From the NCBI RefSeq assembly GCF_003443655.1, contig NZ_CP031941.1, forward strand, positions 5,667,001 to 5,731,000: 64,000 nucleotides of DNA. Reading direction: 5' to 3'. Made by a program: the position numbers and the translations under genes. The notes beneath the pieces were generated by a model. The model saw nothing but the letters and a program-made list of their open reading frames with translations. It was not told the DNA's origin and ran no database searches. The number at the start of each line of letters is the position of its first letter. Within the stretch, counting starts at the first letter, position 1. The stretch is from Nostoc sphaeroides (GTDB taxonomy: Bacteria; Cyanobacteriota; Cyanobacteriia; Cyanobacteriales; Nostocaceae). Positions 45,054-54,333 of this stretch are shown here, in pieces.

Positions 45054-45482
45054 GTGAAAGGATTGGCGCGTTTATTAACAGTGTTTAGCTTGTTACTTAG
45101 TTGCTGGGGATGGTTGGGAACAACTCAGATAGCCCAAGCTGCTAGTTTCAACAGTTTTGCATTTCCTCAAGTCCCAATTCTGGCAATTGAGCGGCAGAAT
45201 CGGGCAGATGCGAAGCTAGGAACGGAATTTGGTAAAAAAATTGATTTGAATAATACCAACGTCCGAGCTTTTCAACAGTATCCAGGGCTTTATCCCACCT
45301 TGGCTAAGAAAATCATCACAAATGCTCCCTACAAAAATGTAGAGGATGTATTGGATCTTCCAGGATTGAGCGATCGCCAGAAAGAAACCCTGCAAGCCAA
45401 CTTAGATAAGTTCACCGTGACAGAACTAGAACCTGCCTTTAACGAGGGAGACGATCGCTTTAACAACGGCATCTACAGATAA
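45054..45482 (+). CDS. psbU: Photosystem II extrinsic protein PsbU (12 kDa)
   Basis: 142 residues from a GTG start preceded by AGAGGTAG. A Sec signal peptide ends in AQA at about 27-29 for transfer to the thylakoid lumen. The mature part has two helix-hairpin-helix units ([19 protein letters not shown], and [19 protein letters not shown]) as in known PsbU. It stabilises the oxygen-evolving complex and the binding of PsbV. The gene stands alone. Confidence 0.96.
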   Translation: MKGLARLLTVFSLLLSCWGWLGTTQIAQAASFNSFAFPQVPILAIERQNRADAKLGTEFGKKIDLNNTNVRAFQQYPGLYPTLAKKIITNAPYKNVEDVLDLPGLSDRQKETLQANLDKFTVTELEPAFNEGDDRFNNGIYR

Positions 45483-45543
45483 CTGCACGTTGCAGCTAAT
45501 GTAGCAAATAGCAGCCCACTCCTGATTCTAGGGAGTGGGACAT

Positions 45544-45780
45544 GATATGAGTTATGAGTTATGAGTTAGGAGTTATGAGTTATGAGTTAGGAGTTAGGAG
45601 TTAGGAGTTAGGAGTTATGAGTTAGGAGTTATGACTTTTTAACTTCTCGCTTCTCACTCCTCACTTCTAACTTCTCGCTTCTCACTCTTCACTTCTAACT
45701 TCTCGCTTCTCACTCCTAACTCCTCACTCCTAACTTTCTAACTCCTAACTCCTCACTCCTCACTTCTAACTTCTAACTCC
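45544..45780. repeat. Long block of heptamer repeats, two orientations
   Basis: GAGTTATGAGTTAGGAGTTA units (45544-45633) are followed by opposing CTTCTCACTCCTCACTTCTA-type units (45640-45780). Together they make a 230-bp imperfect palindrome between psbU and nadB. The nadB start follows directly. Confidence 0.88.
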
Positions 45781-45789
45781 CCCATTACC

Positions 45790-47466
45790 TTGTCTCAGAT
45801 AGATATTCCTAGCCAATTTGATGTCTTAGTAGTCGGCGCTGGTGCTGCTGGACTATACACAGCGCTGTGTCTACCAGATTCCTTACGAGTCGGCTTGATT
45901 ACCAAAGAAACTGTCGCTTTATCCGCCAGTGATTGGGCGCAAGGTGGTATTGCCGCAGCAGTTGCCCCGGAAGATTCTCCCACGCTACACATTGAAGATA
46001 CGATCCGGGCAGGTGCAGGTTTGTGCGATCGCACCGCCGTAGAATTTCTCGCCCAACTTGCCCCTAACTGCATTCAATCTCTAGTTGACTTGGGAGTTGC
46101 TTTTGACCGTCATGGTCAAGCCTTGGCTTTAACTTTAGAAGCTGCCCATTCTCGCAACCGCGTTCTCCACGCCGCAGACACCACAGGGAGGGAAGTTACC
46201 ACCACCCTTGCAGCCCAAGTATTACGTCGCCAAAATATTCAAGTCATTCAGCAAGCTTTGGCTTTGAGTTTGTGGATTGAACCCGAAAGCGATCGCACTC
46301 AGGGAATCAGCCTGTTTTATCAAGGGAAAATCACATGGGTAAGGGCTGGTGCTGTAGTTTTGGCAACTGGAGGTGGTGGTCAGGTATTTGCCCAAACTAC
46401 TAACCCGGCGGTGAGTACGGGTGATGGAGTAGCGATCGCATATCGGGCTGGGGCGATCCTGCGCGATTTGGAATTTGTGCAATTTCACCCCACAGCCCTC
46501 ACCAAACCTGGTGCCGATCGCTTTCTCATTAGCGAAGCTGTACGCGGTGAGGGCGCACACCTTGTCGATAACGAAGGGCGGCGTTTTGCCTTTGACTACC
46601 ACCCGGCGGGTGAACTCGCACCCAGAGATGTAGTCAGTAGAGCAATTTTCAGCCATTTACAACGTACCGCCGTTGATTTAGCTACTGCCCATGTGTGGTT
46701 GGATATGCGCCCCATACCTGCCGACAAGATTCGTCACCGCTTTCCCAACATCATCAAAGTTTGTCAGCATTGGGGAGTTGATGTCTTCCATGAACCAATT
46801 CCTGTGGCCCCTGCTGCCCATTACTGGATGGGTGGCATTGTCGCGGATCTGATGAATCGCACGAATATTCGCGGTTTGTACGCGGTGGGTGAAACCGCTA
46901 GTACCGGGGTGCATGGGGCAAATCGCCTTGCCAGTAATTCCCTGCTGGAATGTATTGTGTTTGGCGCCCAGATGAGCCAAATTGAGTTAGAAAATATTGG
47001 GCTGCCGTCAGAAACACCAGTATTACCATTACAGAAATTTAGTGCTGATGCTAATGAGTGGCATATCCAGCAAGCACAGCTAGAAGCACTCAGGGAGAAG
47101 TTACCACGTCTAGTGTGGGAAAGTGCTGGTATTTGTCGGGAGAAATCAAAGTTAGAAACTGCGATCGCTACTATTGAATCTTGGCAGCAAGATTTTGCTA
47201 TCCTGCCTTTAAGTCAATTCTTGCTTGCTTTACGTCCCGCCCAACCAGCTAGTTTTGACATACCAGATGTTGAACGGCAATTGAGACTTTGGGCAGAAAC
47301 GCGCAATTTATTAGATGTAGCTGATTTAATTCTTAAAAGTGCTGCTTTTAGAACCGAAAGCCGAGGTGGACATTACCGTTTAGATTATCCTCAGCCAGAC
47401 CCGAATTGGCAAGTTCACGCACTTGTACAAACACATCATTGGTGGAAATCTCCACTATTATCTTGA
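45790..47466 (+). CDS. nadB: L-aspartate oxidase
   Basis: 558 residues from a TTG start immediately after the repeats. FAD-binding DVLVVGAGAAGLYTALCL (about 8-25), SASDWAQGGIAAAV (active-site region), HPTALTKPGADRFLISEAVRGEGAH, and the C-terminal ETASTGVHGANRLASNSLLECIVFG are all hallmarks of NadB. It oxidises aspartate to iminoaspartate for quinolinate synthase in NAD synthesis. The C-terminus has the R-x-ESRGGHYR-x-D-P motif (TESRGGHYRLDYP). The start codon is uncertain because the upstream is repetitive. Confidence 0.95.
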   Translation: MSQIDIPSQFDVLVVGAGAAGLYTALCLPDSLRVGLITKETVALSASDWAQGGIAAAVAPEDSPTLHIEDTIRAGAGLCDRTAVEFLAQLAPNCIQSLVDLGVAFDRHGQALALTLEAAHSRNRVLHAADTTGREVTTTLAAQVLRRQNIQVIQQALALSLWIEPESDRTQGISLFYQGKITWVRAGAVVLATGGGGQVFAQTTNPAVSTGDGVAIAYRAGAILRDLEFVQFHPTALTKPGADRFLISEAVRGEGAHLVDNEGRRFAFDYHPAGELAPRDVVSRAIFSHLQRTAVDLATAHVWLDMRPIPADKIRHRFPNIIKVCQHWGVDVFHEPIPVAPAAHYWMGGIVADLMNRTNIRGLYAVGETASTGVHGANRLASNSLLECIVFGAQMSQIELENIGLPSETPVLPLQKFSADANEWHIQQAQLEALREKLPRLVWESAGICREKSKLETAIATIESWQQDFAILPLSQFLLALRPAQPASFDIPDVERQLRLWAETRNLLDVADLILKSAAFRTESRGGHYRLDYPQPDPNWQVHALVQTHHWWKSPLLS

Positions 47467-47633
47467 TTAAAGTTTCCCGAACAAGCTTCTAGGAAAGCCT
47501 TTTAACAAGTTCCGTGGGTTTAATTCCCCCGGTTCAATAAAAAAGCAAGTTTTGTGTTGGGCTTAAATCCTCCCTCTGCCCCCTGCCCCCCTGCCTACAC
47601 CGCGATAGGATATTTTATTTAGTTAGAAGTCCC

Positions 47634-47870
47634 TTAGCGGGTGCCGCTACCATGCTGACTGTCGGGGCCACCATAATTTGGTGGGATATACGTGTCTTTT
47701 AAATTTTCAGAATTGACTTTGCGGGCAATTAAGGTGTTACTGCTAGTAGCGCCAAAAGCATTAGCGCTTGCAGTACTGAACATACCTGTAGAGGTTGCAA
47801 TTTTCGGTATTAAAATGTAAGCGCCTATACAGAATATCATAAACTTAGTGATTCGGAAGTTAGTCTTCAT
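47634..47870 (-). CDS. Small exported protein, unknown
   Basis: 78 residues: a basic N-terminus and hydrophobic stretch (FMIFCIGAYILIPKIATSTG), then a polar tail ending PPNYGGPDSQHGSGTR. The tail resembles the C-terminal pattern of other small exported proteins of cyanobacteria. Its stop codon lies against a fragment of an AGAAGTCCCTTA MITE end. Modest confidence that it is translated. Confidence 0.5.
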   Translation of the reverse strand: MKTNFRITKFMIFCIGAYILIPKIATSTGMFSTASANAFGATSSNTLIARKVNSENLKDTYIPPNYGGPDSQHGSGTR

Positions 47871-48572
47871 AGGTTTCAGTAAATTTACTCTTTTTTCATT
47901 TAAAAAACGTTTTTTTATTTCCTACCGTATATTTACTAGCTTCTGTAAAAAAACAACTTTGCTAAATTAATTTAATGTTGTTGTTGGTGTACAATCAATT
48001 ATGGTTAACTCTTGTGTATTAAGCTTTATCTGCTGTTAGTGAATAGTTTATCTACTTAAGTAATATTCTTAACGTGTTCTTTTTACATCAGTCAAAAGTT
48101 AGATATATTGATCAATTCCTGTAAGCATTTTTTATAAATCTAGTATACATTAATAATATCTTAATACTTCTAAGTATAGATACGACGTTTTTTGGCTAAT
48201 AGTTCATAATATTGTCCAGTAATACTTAGTTAAATGTATATTTAAAATTTAATTATAGTAAAGATATATAAAGTTGGATGAAGTTAACTACTATTTTATA
48301 AGGATTTTCAAAACTATGAACTATGAAACACCGTAATAAACCGAATAAATACCAGTATGCTTTAGTATTGTAAAAATATATACCAAATATTGACAAAATT
48401 AATTTATTTGCTAGTGAACTCTGATGACTAATACCTTTCTTACCTATGTTCTTAGGTTTAGTCTTCAGGTAAAAAGCCTTACTAGTGTTCTGTCCCAAAA
48501 GTTTTGAGAGGTTAGTGGTGTTCAGATACCCGGGCAATACTGCGTAGGTTTTGGCAAAAAAATAAAAAATGT
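47871..48572. other. AT-rich stretch without a supported gene
   Basis: About 700 bases, very AT-rich, holding no recognisable gene. A minus-strand frame at 48253-48537 is composition-driven. Near 48485-48510 a partial end of the CTGTCCCA element family is present (GTGTTCTGTCCCAAAAGTTT). Confidence 0.45.
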
Positions 48573-48682
48573 GTAGTGGTCTGTCCCATTAATTTTGCGG
48601 GGTTGTAGAGACGCGAAATTTCGCGTCTTTACAGGGTTTTGGTAACAAACTAATCAATCAGAATTAATGAGACAGAGCACTA
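48573..48682. mobile_element. Small inverted-repeat element, copy 1 of a tandem pair
   Basis: Ends TAGTGGTCTGTCCCATTAAT and ATTAATGAGACAGAGCACTA face each other. The core holds GACGCGAAATTTCGCGTC (palindrome) and AACAAACTAATCAATCAGAA. It shares a few bases of terminal text with copy 2. Confidence 0.75.
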
Positions 48683-48810
48683 GTAGTCTGTCCCATTAAT
48701 TTTGCGGGGTTGTAAAGACGCGAAATTGTACTTCGTCCCGCTACGCTAACGCGTCTTTACAGGGTTTTGGTAACAAACTAATCAATCAGAACTAATGGGA
48801 CAGACCACTA
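48681..48810. mobile_element. Small inverted-repeat element, copy 2 of a tandem pair
   Basis: Same ends (TAGTAGTCTGTCCCATTAAT / ACTAATGGGACAGACCACTA). The palindrome of copy 1 is broken here by an insert containing ACTTCGTCCCGCTACGCTAA. The rest is almost identical to copy 1, pointing to a recent event. Confidence 0.75.
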
Positions 48811-48903
48811 GTACAGCGTGGCGGAAATGAAGATGCCATTCTCAATCGTTCAAAGCCTTAAAAGACAAAAAAGAAAAAACCTGGAGACTTGACTATTGAC
48901 TAA

Positions 48904-51108
48904 TTAAGCAAATTCGTAGCGATTTTTACCCAGGCGCTTGGCACGGTACATTGCTGCATCTGCTTGTTTCATTAAAGTCTCACTGTCTTCACTGTTGTAT
49001 GGATAGACACTAATCCCAATACTGCCAGAGACTCGGATTGCATAGCCGTCCAAAACAACTGGCTTGCTAATACTGGTTAAAATTTTAGCAGCGATTTTAG
49101 CAGCTATTTGAACATTAGGAATTGCCCGTAAAATCACAGTAAATTCATCGCCACCCAAACGAGAAACTGTATCACTAGTGCGTAAAGAGTTGCTGAGTCG
49201 TCCGGCGATAGTGATTAGCAAGCGATCGCCCGCCTCGTGCCCCAGAGTATCATTGATCTGCTTAAAGCCATCTAAATCAATAAACAGCAGTCCCAGCAAC
49301 AAGTTGTTATGTTGCGCCCAATGTAACGATTCGCAAAGTTGTTCGGCAAAAAATTTGCGATTAGATAGACCTGTTAGGGGGTCGTGATAAGCTAAGTGAC
49401 GCAAGTGGTCTTCTTTAAGTTTTAGTTCCTTGTTAGAGCGAAATAGTTCAGCAGCAGTAAGTTTTAACTGTTCTTCCATAAGCTTGCGCCCAGTAATATC
49501 TCGGATGACTCCAACTAAAAAGAAATTGCCAGCTGAGTCTTTATGAAGCGATCGCTTAGTGGCAATTTGATGAGTCTGACCATCTGCATTGGTAAATTCT
49601 TCTTCATGTTCCTGGGGTTTTTGAGTCCTGAACACCAGATCATCGTGTTGTCGAAACACATCGGCTTCATGTTTAGGGAAAAAGTCATAGTCTGACTTTT
49701 CGATTAACAACTTATTCGGATAACCGATAAATCGACAATACGCCTCATTTAAAACAATCCACTGGTGTTGTTCATTTTTCACAAAAATTGGATCGGGAAT
49801 CGTGTTGATTACGTGATGCAAAAATTCTTTAGAACGTTTCCACTCTTCCTGAATGTGGGCAATATGACTGGTCATCCAAATAGCTGAACTGCCGAAGCTA
49901 AACAGTGAGGGAATTAGCGGTATCCACCAACCATACAAGAAAGCAAGATATGCACTCAGGGTCAATACCAAGCAAGAAACTAGAATGCTAAGAAAGCTCT
50001 TGGTTGGGTGTCGTATCCGCCATGTCGTCACAGTTCCCAGATAAGACCAGATAAAAATCCACAAGTCTTCCACCAAGTCAGGCCAGACCTTGAGTAAAGG
50101 CCGTCCTTGCAAAGCAGCTGAGATTAACTCACTAATAAAATAAGCTTGCAGTTGAATACCAGGTATAGGCTTTGCCGTACCCATTAGACTGCTGGAGTAG
50201 GGAATAAATACAAAATCCTGTAAACTGGGTGCAGTGGAGCCAATAAGTATAATCCGATCTTTGATTAAGTTTTCTTTGACTTTATCTGCCAGTACATCTC
50301 TCATCGATACCTGGCGAAAACTACAAAATTCTCTAGATGAAGTTTGACACTTGGGTTTGGGAAAATTAGTCAAAATTTGGTAGCCCCTAGCATCCGCTCG
50401 CACATAGCCACCATCATTAGCCTCAAAACGAGTAAATGCCGTCTTACCCAATTGCAAATACTTAGGGTTGTTTTTTGCTTTAGTGGGAGTTATATTTTCT
50501 GACTTTAAATACAATAAAGCCAACTTCAGAGCAAAACTTTCGTGTACCTGATTATTAACGTGCCAATACAACAAACTGCGACGGACTTTCCCATCAAGAT
50601 CGTACAGCACATTGTTAAAGCCCACTTGATCCTTATTTAGCCCTAATGGAGGTGAAACATTAACGTTTTTGTCATTTGCCAGTAACTCAATACCAATCAA
50701 GTTGGGCATTAACTTATAAGCATTACGAAGTTCTTGATTACCAGGTTTTACTGGCAAATCTCGGTAGATATCTAAGCCAATAGCACGGGGTTTGTGGACG
50801 TTCAATTTTTCTAACAACTGGGCAATATTCGCATCTGGAATCGGCCACGAACCTACTTCCTTTAAATAGGCTTCATCAATCACTACGATAGTAATACGCT
50901 CTTCTGGCGGTTCATTTGGACGTAAGCGAAAAAATTGATCCAAAGCTGCCAACTCCAAAGATTGTAATAATCCGATGGAGTGCAAAAGCAGAACGCAGAC
51001 TGCAACACTGGCGGCAGTAATCAATTCTCTGTGTCCTCGACTAAGCGATTGTTTCAGTTTAAAGATTAACTTCACAAAACGCTTGCCTAGCTGCTGATTC
51101 ATTCCCAT
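48904..51108 (-). CDS. CHASE2-PAS-GGDEF diguanylate cyclase
   Basis: 734 residues. N-terminal membrane helix (about 34-52), CHASE2 extracellular sensor (about 55-330; RITIVVIDEAYLKEVGSWPIPD, RDRIILIGSTAPSLQDF-like), three membrane helices (about 345-410), PAS domain (about 430-545; HVINTIPDPIFVKNEQHQ), GGDEF domain (about 570-734) with DPLTGLSNRKFF, LLFIDLDGFKQINDTLGHEAG and intact RLGGDEFTVIL. It should make c-di-GMP in response to an extracytoplasmic signal. No I-site RxxD is clearly seen before GGDEF. An EAL gene lies 13 kb away; there is no direct partner. Confidence 0.92.
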   Translation of the reverse strand: MGMNQQLGKRFVKLIFKLKQSLSRGHRELITAASVAVCVLLLHSIGLLQSLELAALDQFFRLRPNEPPEERITIVVIDEAYLKEVGSWPIPDANIAQLLEKLNVHKPRAIGLDIYRDLPVKPGNQELRNAYKLMPNLIGIELLANDKNVNVSPPLGLNKDQVGFNNVLYDLDGKVRRSLLYWHVNNQVHESFALKLALLYLKSENITPTKAKNNPKYLQLGKTAFTRFEANDGGYVRADARGYQILTNFPKPKCQTSSREFCSFRQVSMRDVLADKVKENLIKDRIILIGSTAPSLQDFVFIPYSSSLMGTAKPIPGIQLQAYFISELISAALQGRPLLKVWPDLVEDLWIFIWSYLGTVTTWRIRHPTKSFLSILVSCLVLTLSAYLAFLYGWWIPLIPSLFSFGSSAIWMTSHIAHIQEEWKRSKEFLHHVINTIPDPIFVKNEQHQWIVLNEAYCRFIGYPNKLLIEKSDYDFFPKHEADVFRQHDDLVFRTQKPQEHEEEFTNADGQTHQIATKRSLHKDSAGNFFLVGVIRDITGRKLMEEQLKLTAAELFRSNKELKLKEDHLRHLAYHDPLTGLSNRKFFAEQLCESLHWAQHNNLLLGLLFIDLDGFKQINDTLGHEAGDRLLITIAGRLSNSLRTSDTVSRLGGDEFTVILRAIPNVQIAAKIAAKILTSISKPVVLDGYAIRVSGSIGISVYPYNSEDSETLMKQADAAMYRAKRLGKNRYEFA

Positions 51109-51664
51109 TACACTATTGGGGAGAAATATTCTCTATTTCCTATAGCTATTAACTATTGGATTAACATAGTTCAAGAATGAGCTAAGTAAGTAGGGACAAT
51201 TAAACCTAACTACGTAAACTTATGTAAAGCAGCGTAAATGCTTTGAATATAAGCTTTTAAGCAATTTACATTTCTTAATCTAGTTGTGTTTTTTAGCGCC
51301 CACCTACTTAAATAGAGTTTCTAAGACTTTTTCAATTCAGTAAGGTTATTCAAGATATTGTGGTACTTGTGATGTATTAACATATATTGAGGCCAATTAT
51401 TTGGCCAGACAGCAACTGGGACTTTTGTAGCTATCAGCACAAATTAAGTATAAATGTGGGGTGCTTCAGTTTACACCAATGGCAAGACGCCCATCCTACA
51501 ATAAATAGTTGGATATTTTTTTATTTTAAGTCCCTAAGCTATTTCTACTTATAAATTGACACCACTTATTATCTATTACCAAAAACAAAAAAGCCAACTG
51601 GAAACAGACTTTGCTGTATTCATGCAGTTGACTTGGTGTGAACTATACCGTACTGTTAGGTCGA
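51109..51664. other. Gene-free stretch with a MITE fragment
   Basis: No gene seen. At about 51460-51537 a fragment related to the 26586-26711 element (GGATATTTTTTTATTTTAAGTCCCTA end) is present. The rest is AT-rich without notable structure. Confidence 0.45.
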
Positions 51665-52648
51665 TTACCTGAAATACTTAAAGTTACGAGGGCCCGTGTA
51701 ACCAGAAACTTTCGCTAGTTCCTCTAAATTTTGGACTCCGCTATAGCTTTTACCATTGATAATCCAAGTGGGGAAGCCTTCAATTTTTGCGGCTTTACAT
51801 AGTTCGGGTTGAGCTTTAAATCCTTCGGGAATGCACTCTACCTTAACCTGACTGTTGATTATTTCTTCGGCTTCTTGACCAAAAAGCAGCTTTTGTTCAT
51901 GGCAGTGAGGACACCAGTAAGCACTGTATTCCTTTGCGCCTACCTTGGCCAGATGGCGTGCTAAAGCGATTTCTGCCTCACCAGAAGTGGTAGTAACTTT
52001 CCAACCGAAGGCTGGGTTAGCTTCTCCTTTAGGAGTAAAGGTAATTTTTGCGGGTTGTCCTGGAGTTACAGGTGTAACATCTGATTGATTCACGCCAGCA
52101 TAAAGCCCTAAAGTGCCAATCAGCGTCACCATTCCTACAATAATGGCGGTAAAGAAGATTTGTCCTATATCCTCCCAAGTCCGACCGATAATCGTCAGTA
52201 CCAAAAGACTCACAGAGAACAAAGCTGAACCGATACAGTAAGGACAAATAGCTTTGATTTCAGATGCTAGCACGTACATTAAGTAGCCGCTAAAGACAGA
52301 CATTGCGATCGCACCCGCCAGCAGCAGCAACCACGTCCAATTTTCCAATTCTTTGCGGCTATTCTTTTCCCCTGAGTTGAATATCAAAGGAGCCAAAGCA
52401 AATATCACCATACTGATGTATGCCAAAAACCCAAACAAAGCTAATGGCTGACCAAAAACTGTAGCCCAAGGGCTAGAAAGCACATCATTACAGCCCTTTA
52501 CACCAGCCTGTGCTACACAAGCTGCACTGCCTCCTGTTAACTTTTCTATGGTCAGATAACCAGTTATCAGGGCACCACATCCAGCGATCGCGGCAATCAA
52601 TGGACGTGACCATTTATGAATCCAAGGAGTAGAACGACGGCGAATCAT
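51665..52648 (-). CDS. Vitamin K epoxide reductase-thioredoxin fusion protein
   Basis: 327 residues. N-terminal VKOR domain with four to five membrane helices; redox cysteines in GSAACVAQAGVKGCNDVLSS (loop pair) and AICPYCIGSALF (CxxC). The C-terminal thioredoxin-like domain (about 225-327) has YSAYWCPHCHEQKLLFG. Such fusions in cyanobacteria drive disulfide formation in the periplasm/thylakoid lumen and are needed for photosystem assembly. All four functional cysteine pairs are visible. TTAGGAGT repeats sit right upstream of the start. Confidence 0.93.
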   Translation of the reverse strand: MIRRRSTPWIHKWSRPLIAAIAGCGALITGYLTIEKLTGGSAACVAQAGVKGCNDVLSSPWATVFGQPLALFGFLAYISMVIFALAPLIFNSGEKNSRKELENWTWLLLLAGAIAMSVFSGYLMYVLASEIKAICPYCIGSALFSVSLLVLTIIGRTWEDIGQIFFTAIIVGMVTLIGTLGLYAGVNQSDVTPVTPGQPAKITFTPKGEANPAFGWKVTTTSGEAEIALARHLAKVGAKEYSAYWCPHCHEQKLLFGQEAEEIINSQVKVECIPEGFKAQPELCKAAKIEGFPTWIINGKSYSGVQNLEELAKVSGYTGPRNFKYFR

Positions 52649-52671
52649 AAATATTAAAGGATGGGGAATGT

Positions 52672-52802
52672 TAAAAGTTAGGAGTTAGGAGTGAGGAGTG
52701 AGGAGTTAAGAATGAGGAGTTAAGAATGAGGAATTAGGAACAATTAATTTAAAACTCATAACTCCTAACTCCTAACTCCTAACTTCTAACTCCTAACTCT
52801 CT
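52672..52802. repeat. Heptamer repeats, facing blocks
   Basis: GTTAGGAGTTAGGAGTGAGG-type units (52676-52735) face AACTCCTAACTCCTAACT-type units (52755-52800), again a large imperfect palindrome between two genes. Confidence 0.85.
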
Positions 52803-52813
52803 TTCCCCACTCC

Positions 52814-53680
52814 CTAAGAATGTAACTTTACTTGTTCTGCGGGTTTACTTTCACTTTTGGAGTTCCAATTGCGACGCGCAGCTTCAACAAATTGACTGAC
52901 GCGAATTGGGTCAATTGGTTGCTCTATCCGTCCGTGACGTTTCAGGGAACTGGAAACTATGACACCATCTGCTGCTTGCATCAATGTATCAATATTTTCC
53001 CAATTCGCCCCACTACCGATGAACACTGGCGTGCCAGCTGCTGCACCACAAGCTAGTTCCAAATCTTCTAAGTTAGGCGGACTACCAGTAGCCCAACCAG
53101 ATAAAATCACTCCGTCTGCTAAACCCCTTTCAATGGTGTCTTTCACGGCGACTGTGAGATTTGGAGAACTCAAAGGACGGGCGTGTTTCACCAATACATC
53201 GGCCAGGATTTTAACATCACAGCTTAACTCCCGTCGATAGCGGAGTAATTGATGGGCTTCTCCCTCAATTAATCCTTGATCGGTTGCCATCACTCCCGTG
53301 AGAACGTTAACGCGGATGAATTGCGCCTGTACACAGCTAGCGATCGCCATTGCACTTTTGCCGTCGTTTCGCAAAACATTTAAGCCTATAGGCAAAGTCA
53401 CCAAATTTTGTATCCTCTGCACCACAATGGTCATGGCACTCACAACCACCGGATCGACTTGGTTTTTGGTAAACGGCGCGTCGAAAAAATTCTCCACAAT
53501 CAGCCCGTCAACCCCTCCACTTGCCAGGGCGGCAGCTTCTTGTTCGGCGCGGTCAATCACCGCTTTTAGGCTACCTCCCCAACGAGGTGAGGTTGGCAGT
53601 GGTAGCAGGTGAACCACGCCAATGATCGGTGAGCGAGTTTTAAATAATTGATATAAGTCCACGTCTTTAATCCGCCTCAC
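52814..53680 (-). CDS. btpA: BtpA family photosystem I biogenesis protein
   Basis: 288 residues from a GTG start. TIM-barrel-like; SPIIGVVHLLPLPTSPRWGG (about 15-34) and GVDGLIVENFFDAPF (about 56-70) match BtpA/SgcQ. In Synechocystis BtpA is a thylakoid-associated protein needed for photosystem I accumulation. GTPVFIGSGANWENIDTLM (about 233-251) is the conserved C-terminal part. It is divergent from rimO across 650 bp. Confidence 0.9.
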   Translation of the reverse strand: MRRIKDVDLYQLFKTRSPIIGVVHLLPLPTSPRWGGSLKAVIDRAEQEAAALASGGVDGLIVENFFDAPFTKNQVDPVVVSAMTIVVQRIQNLVTLPIGLNVLRNDGKSAMAIASCVQAQFIRVNVLTGVMATDQGLIEGEAHQLLRYRRELSCDVKILADVLVKHARPLSSPNLTVAVKDTIERGLADGVILSGWATGSPPNLEDLELACGAAAGTPVFIGSGANWENIDTLMQAADGVIVSSSLKRHGRIEQPIDPIRVSQFVEAARRNWNSKSESKPAEQVKLHS

Positions 53681-54333
53681 GGAGTCCAGAGTCTAGAATG
53701 TTTTGACTATTGACTGTATGACCCTTGACTCTTGACTTTTCATTAACTAGTCAAATGTGCTTTATGATAGTCGGTTTATTGCCTCCTTCCTTAGATGGAA
53801 ATTGGCCTCCAACCTCCCATAAGATATGTTAAGATAAAACTTGGCTACAAGAGGAGTTTGCCACTCACTAGACGCGAGGCAGCTTTCCGTGGTTTAGGCG
53901 TCTTGTCCGCGCCCAGTCGTAGGACTTGCCAATCGCCAGGATAGCATTACTGCTTTATTAGCGTAGTCGCTTTCGTCGATTTCCCGGAGGGTAGCGACTT
54001 CTCACAACAAGCCCCTTGGGCGGCTTCCCGATGGGTAGATTAACAACGCACACGCTGTGGTAATGTAAAATACCAATAGGCGAATTGTTAAAAAAGATTA
54101 CAAGTGTCAAATGTACCCAAAGACACTTCAATTTACCCTGGGGAACAGATTGATAGGAATATCATAACATGGCCTCTATTTTTATTTATTAATAGGGTTA
54201 TGACACAAACAGTTATTAACAGTGGATATTTGCCACTGTGCTGTTTTCATGAGGATGCTGATAGCAAAAAAGCTTAATTTTGCGCCAGAATGTTTGATTA
54301 CAGGAAGAAAAAAAATGAAGATTTTTTCAAAAT
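53681..54333. other. Long leader region upstream of rimO, possible structured transcript
   Basis: No protein gene seen. A promoter-like TTAAGATAAAA lies at about 53828-53838, followed by GC-richer, stem-rich sequence (GCGTAGTCGCTTTCGTCGAT, CGGAGGGTAGCGACTTC; about 53850-54060) that contrasts with the AT-rich surroundings. It could be a non-coding RNA or a cluster of dispersed repeats; I could not match it to RNase P RNA, tmRNA or SRP RNA. Confidence 0.4.

Noticed and set aside
48253-48537. 94-codon minus-strand frame
   Set aside because: Very AT-rich, no ribosome binding site, no family features; ends inside a repeat element.
53850-54060. RNase P RNA, tmRNA or SRP RNA
   Set aside because: None of their conserved cores (such as GAGGAAAGTCC) is present.
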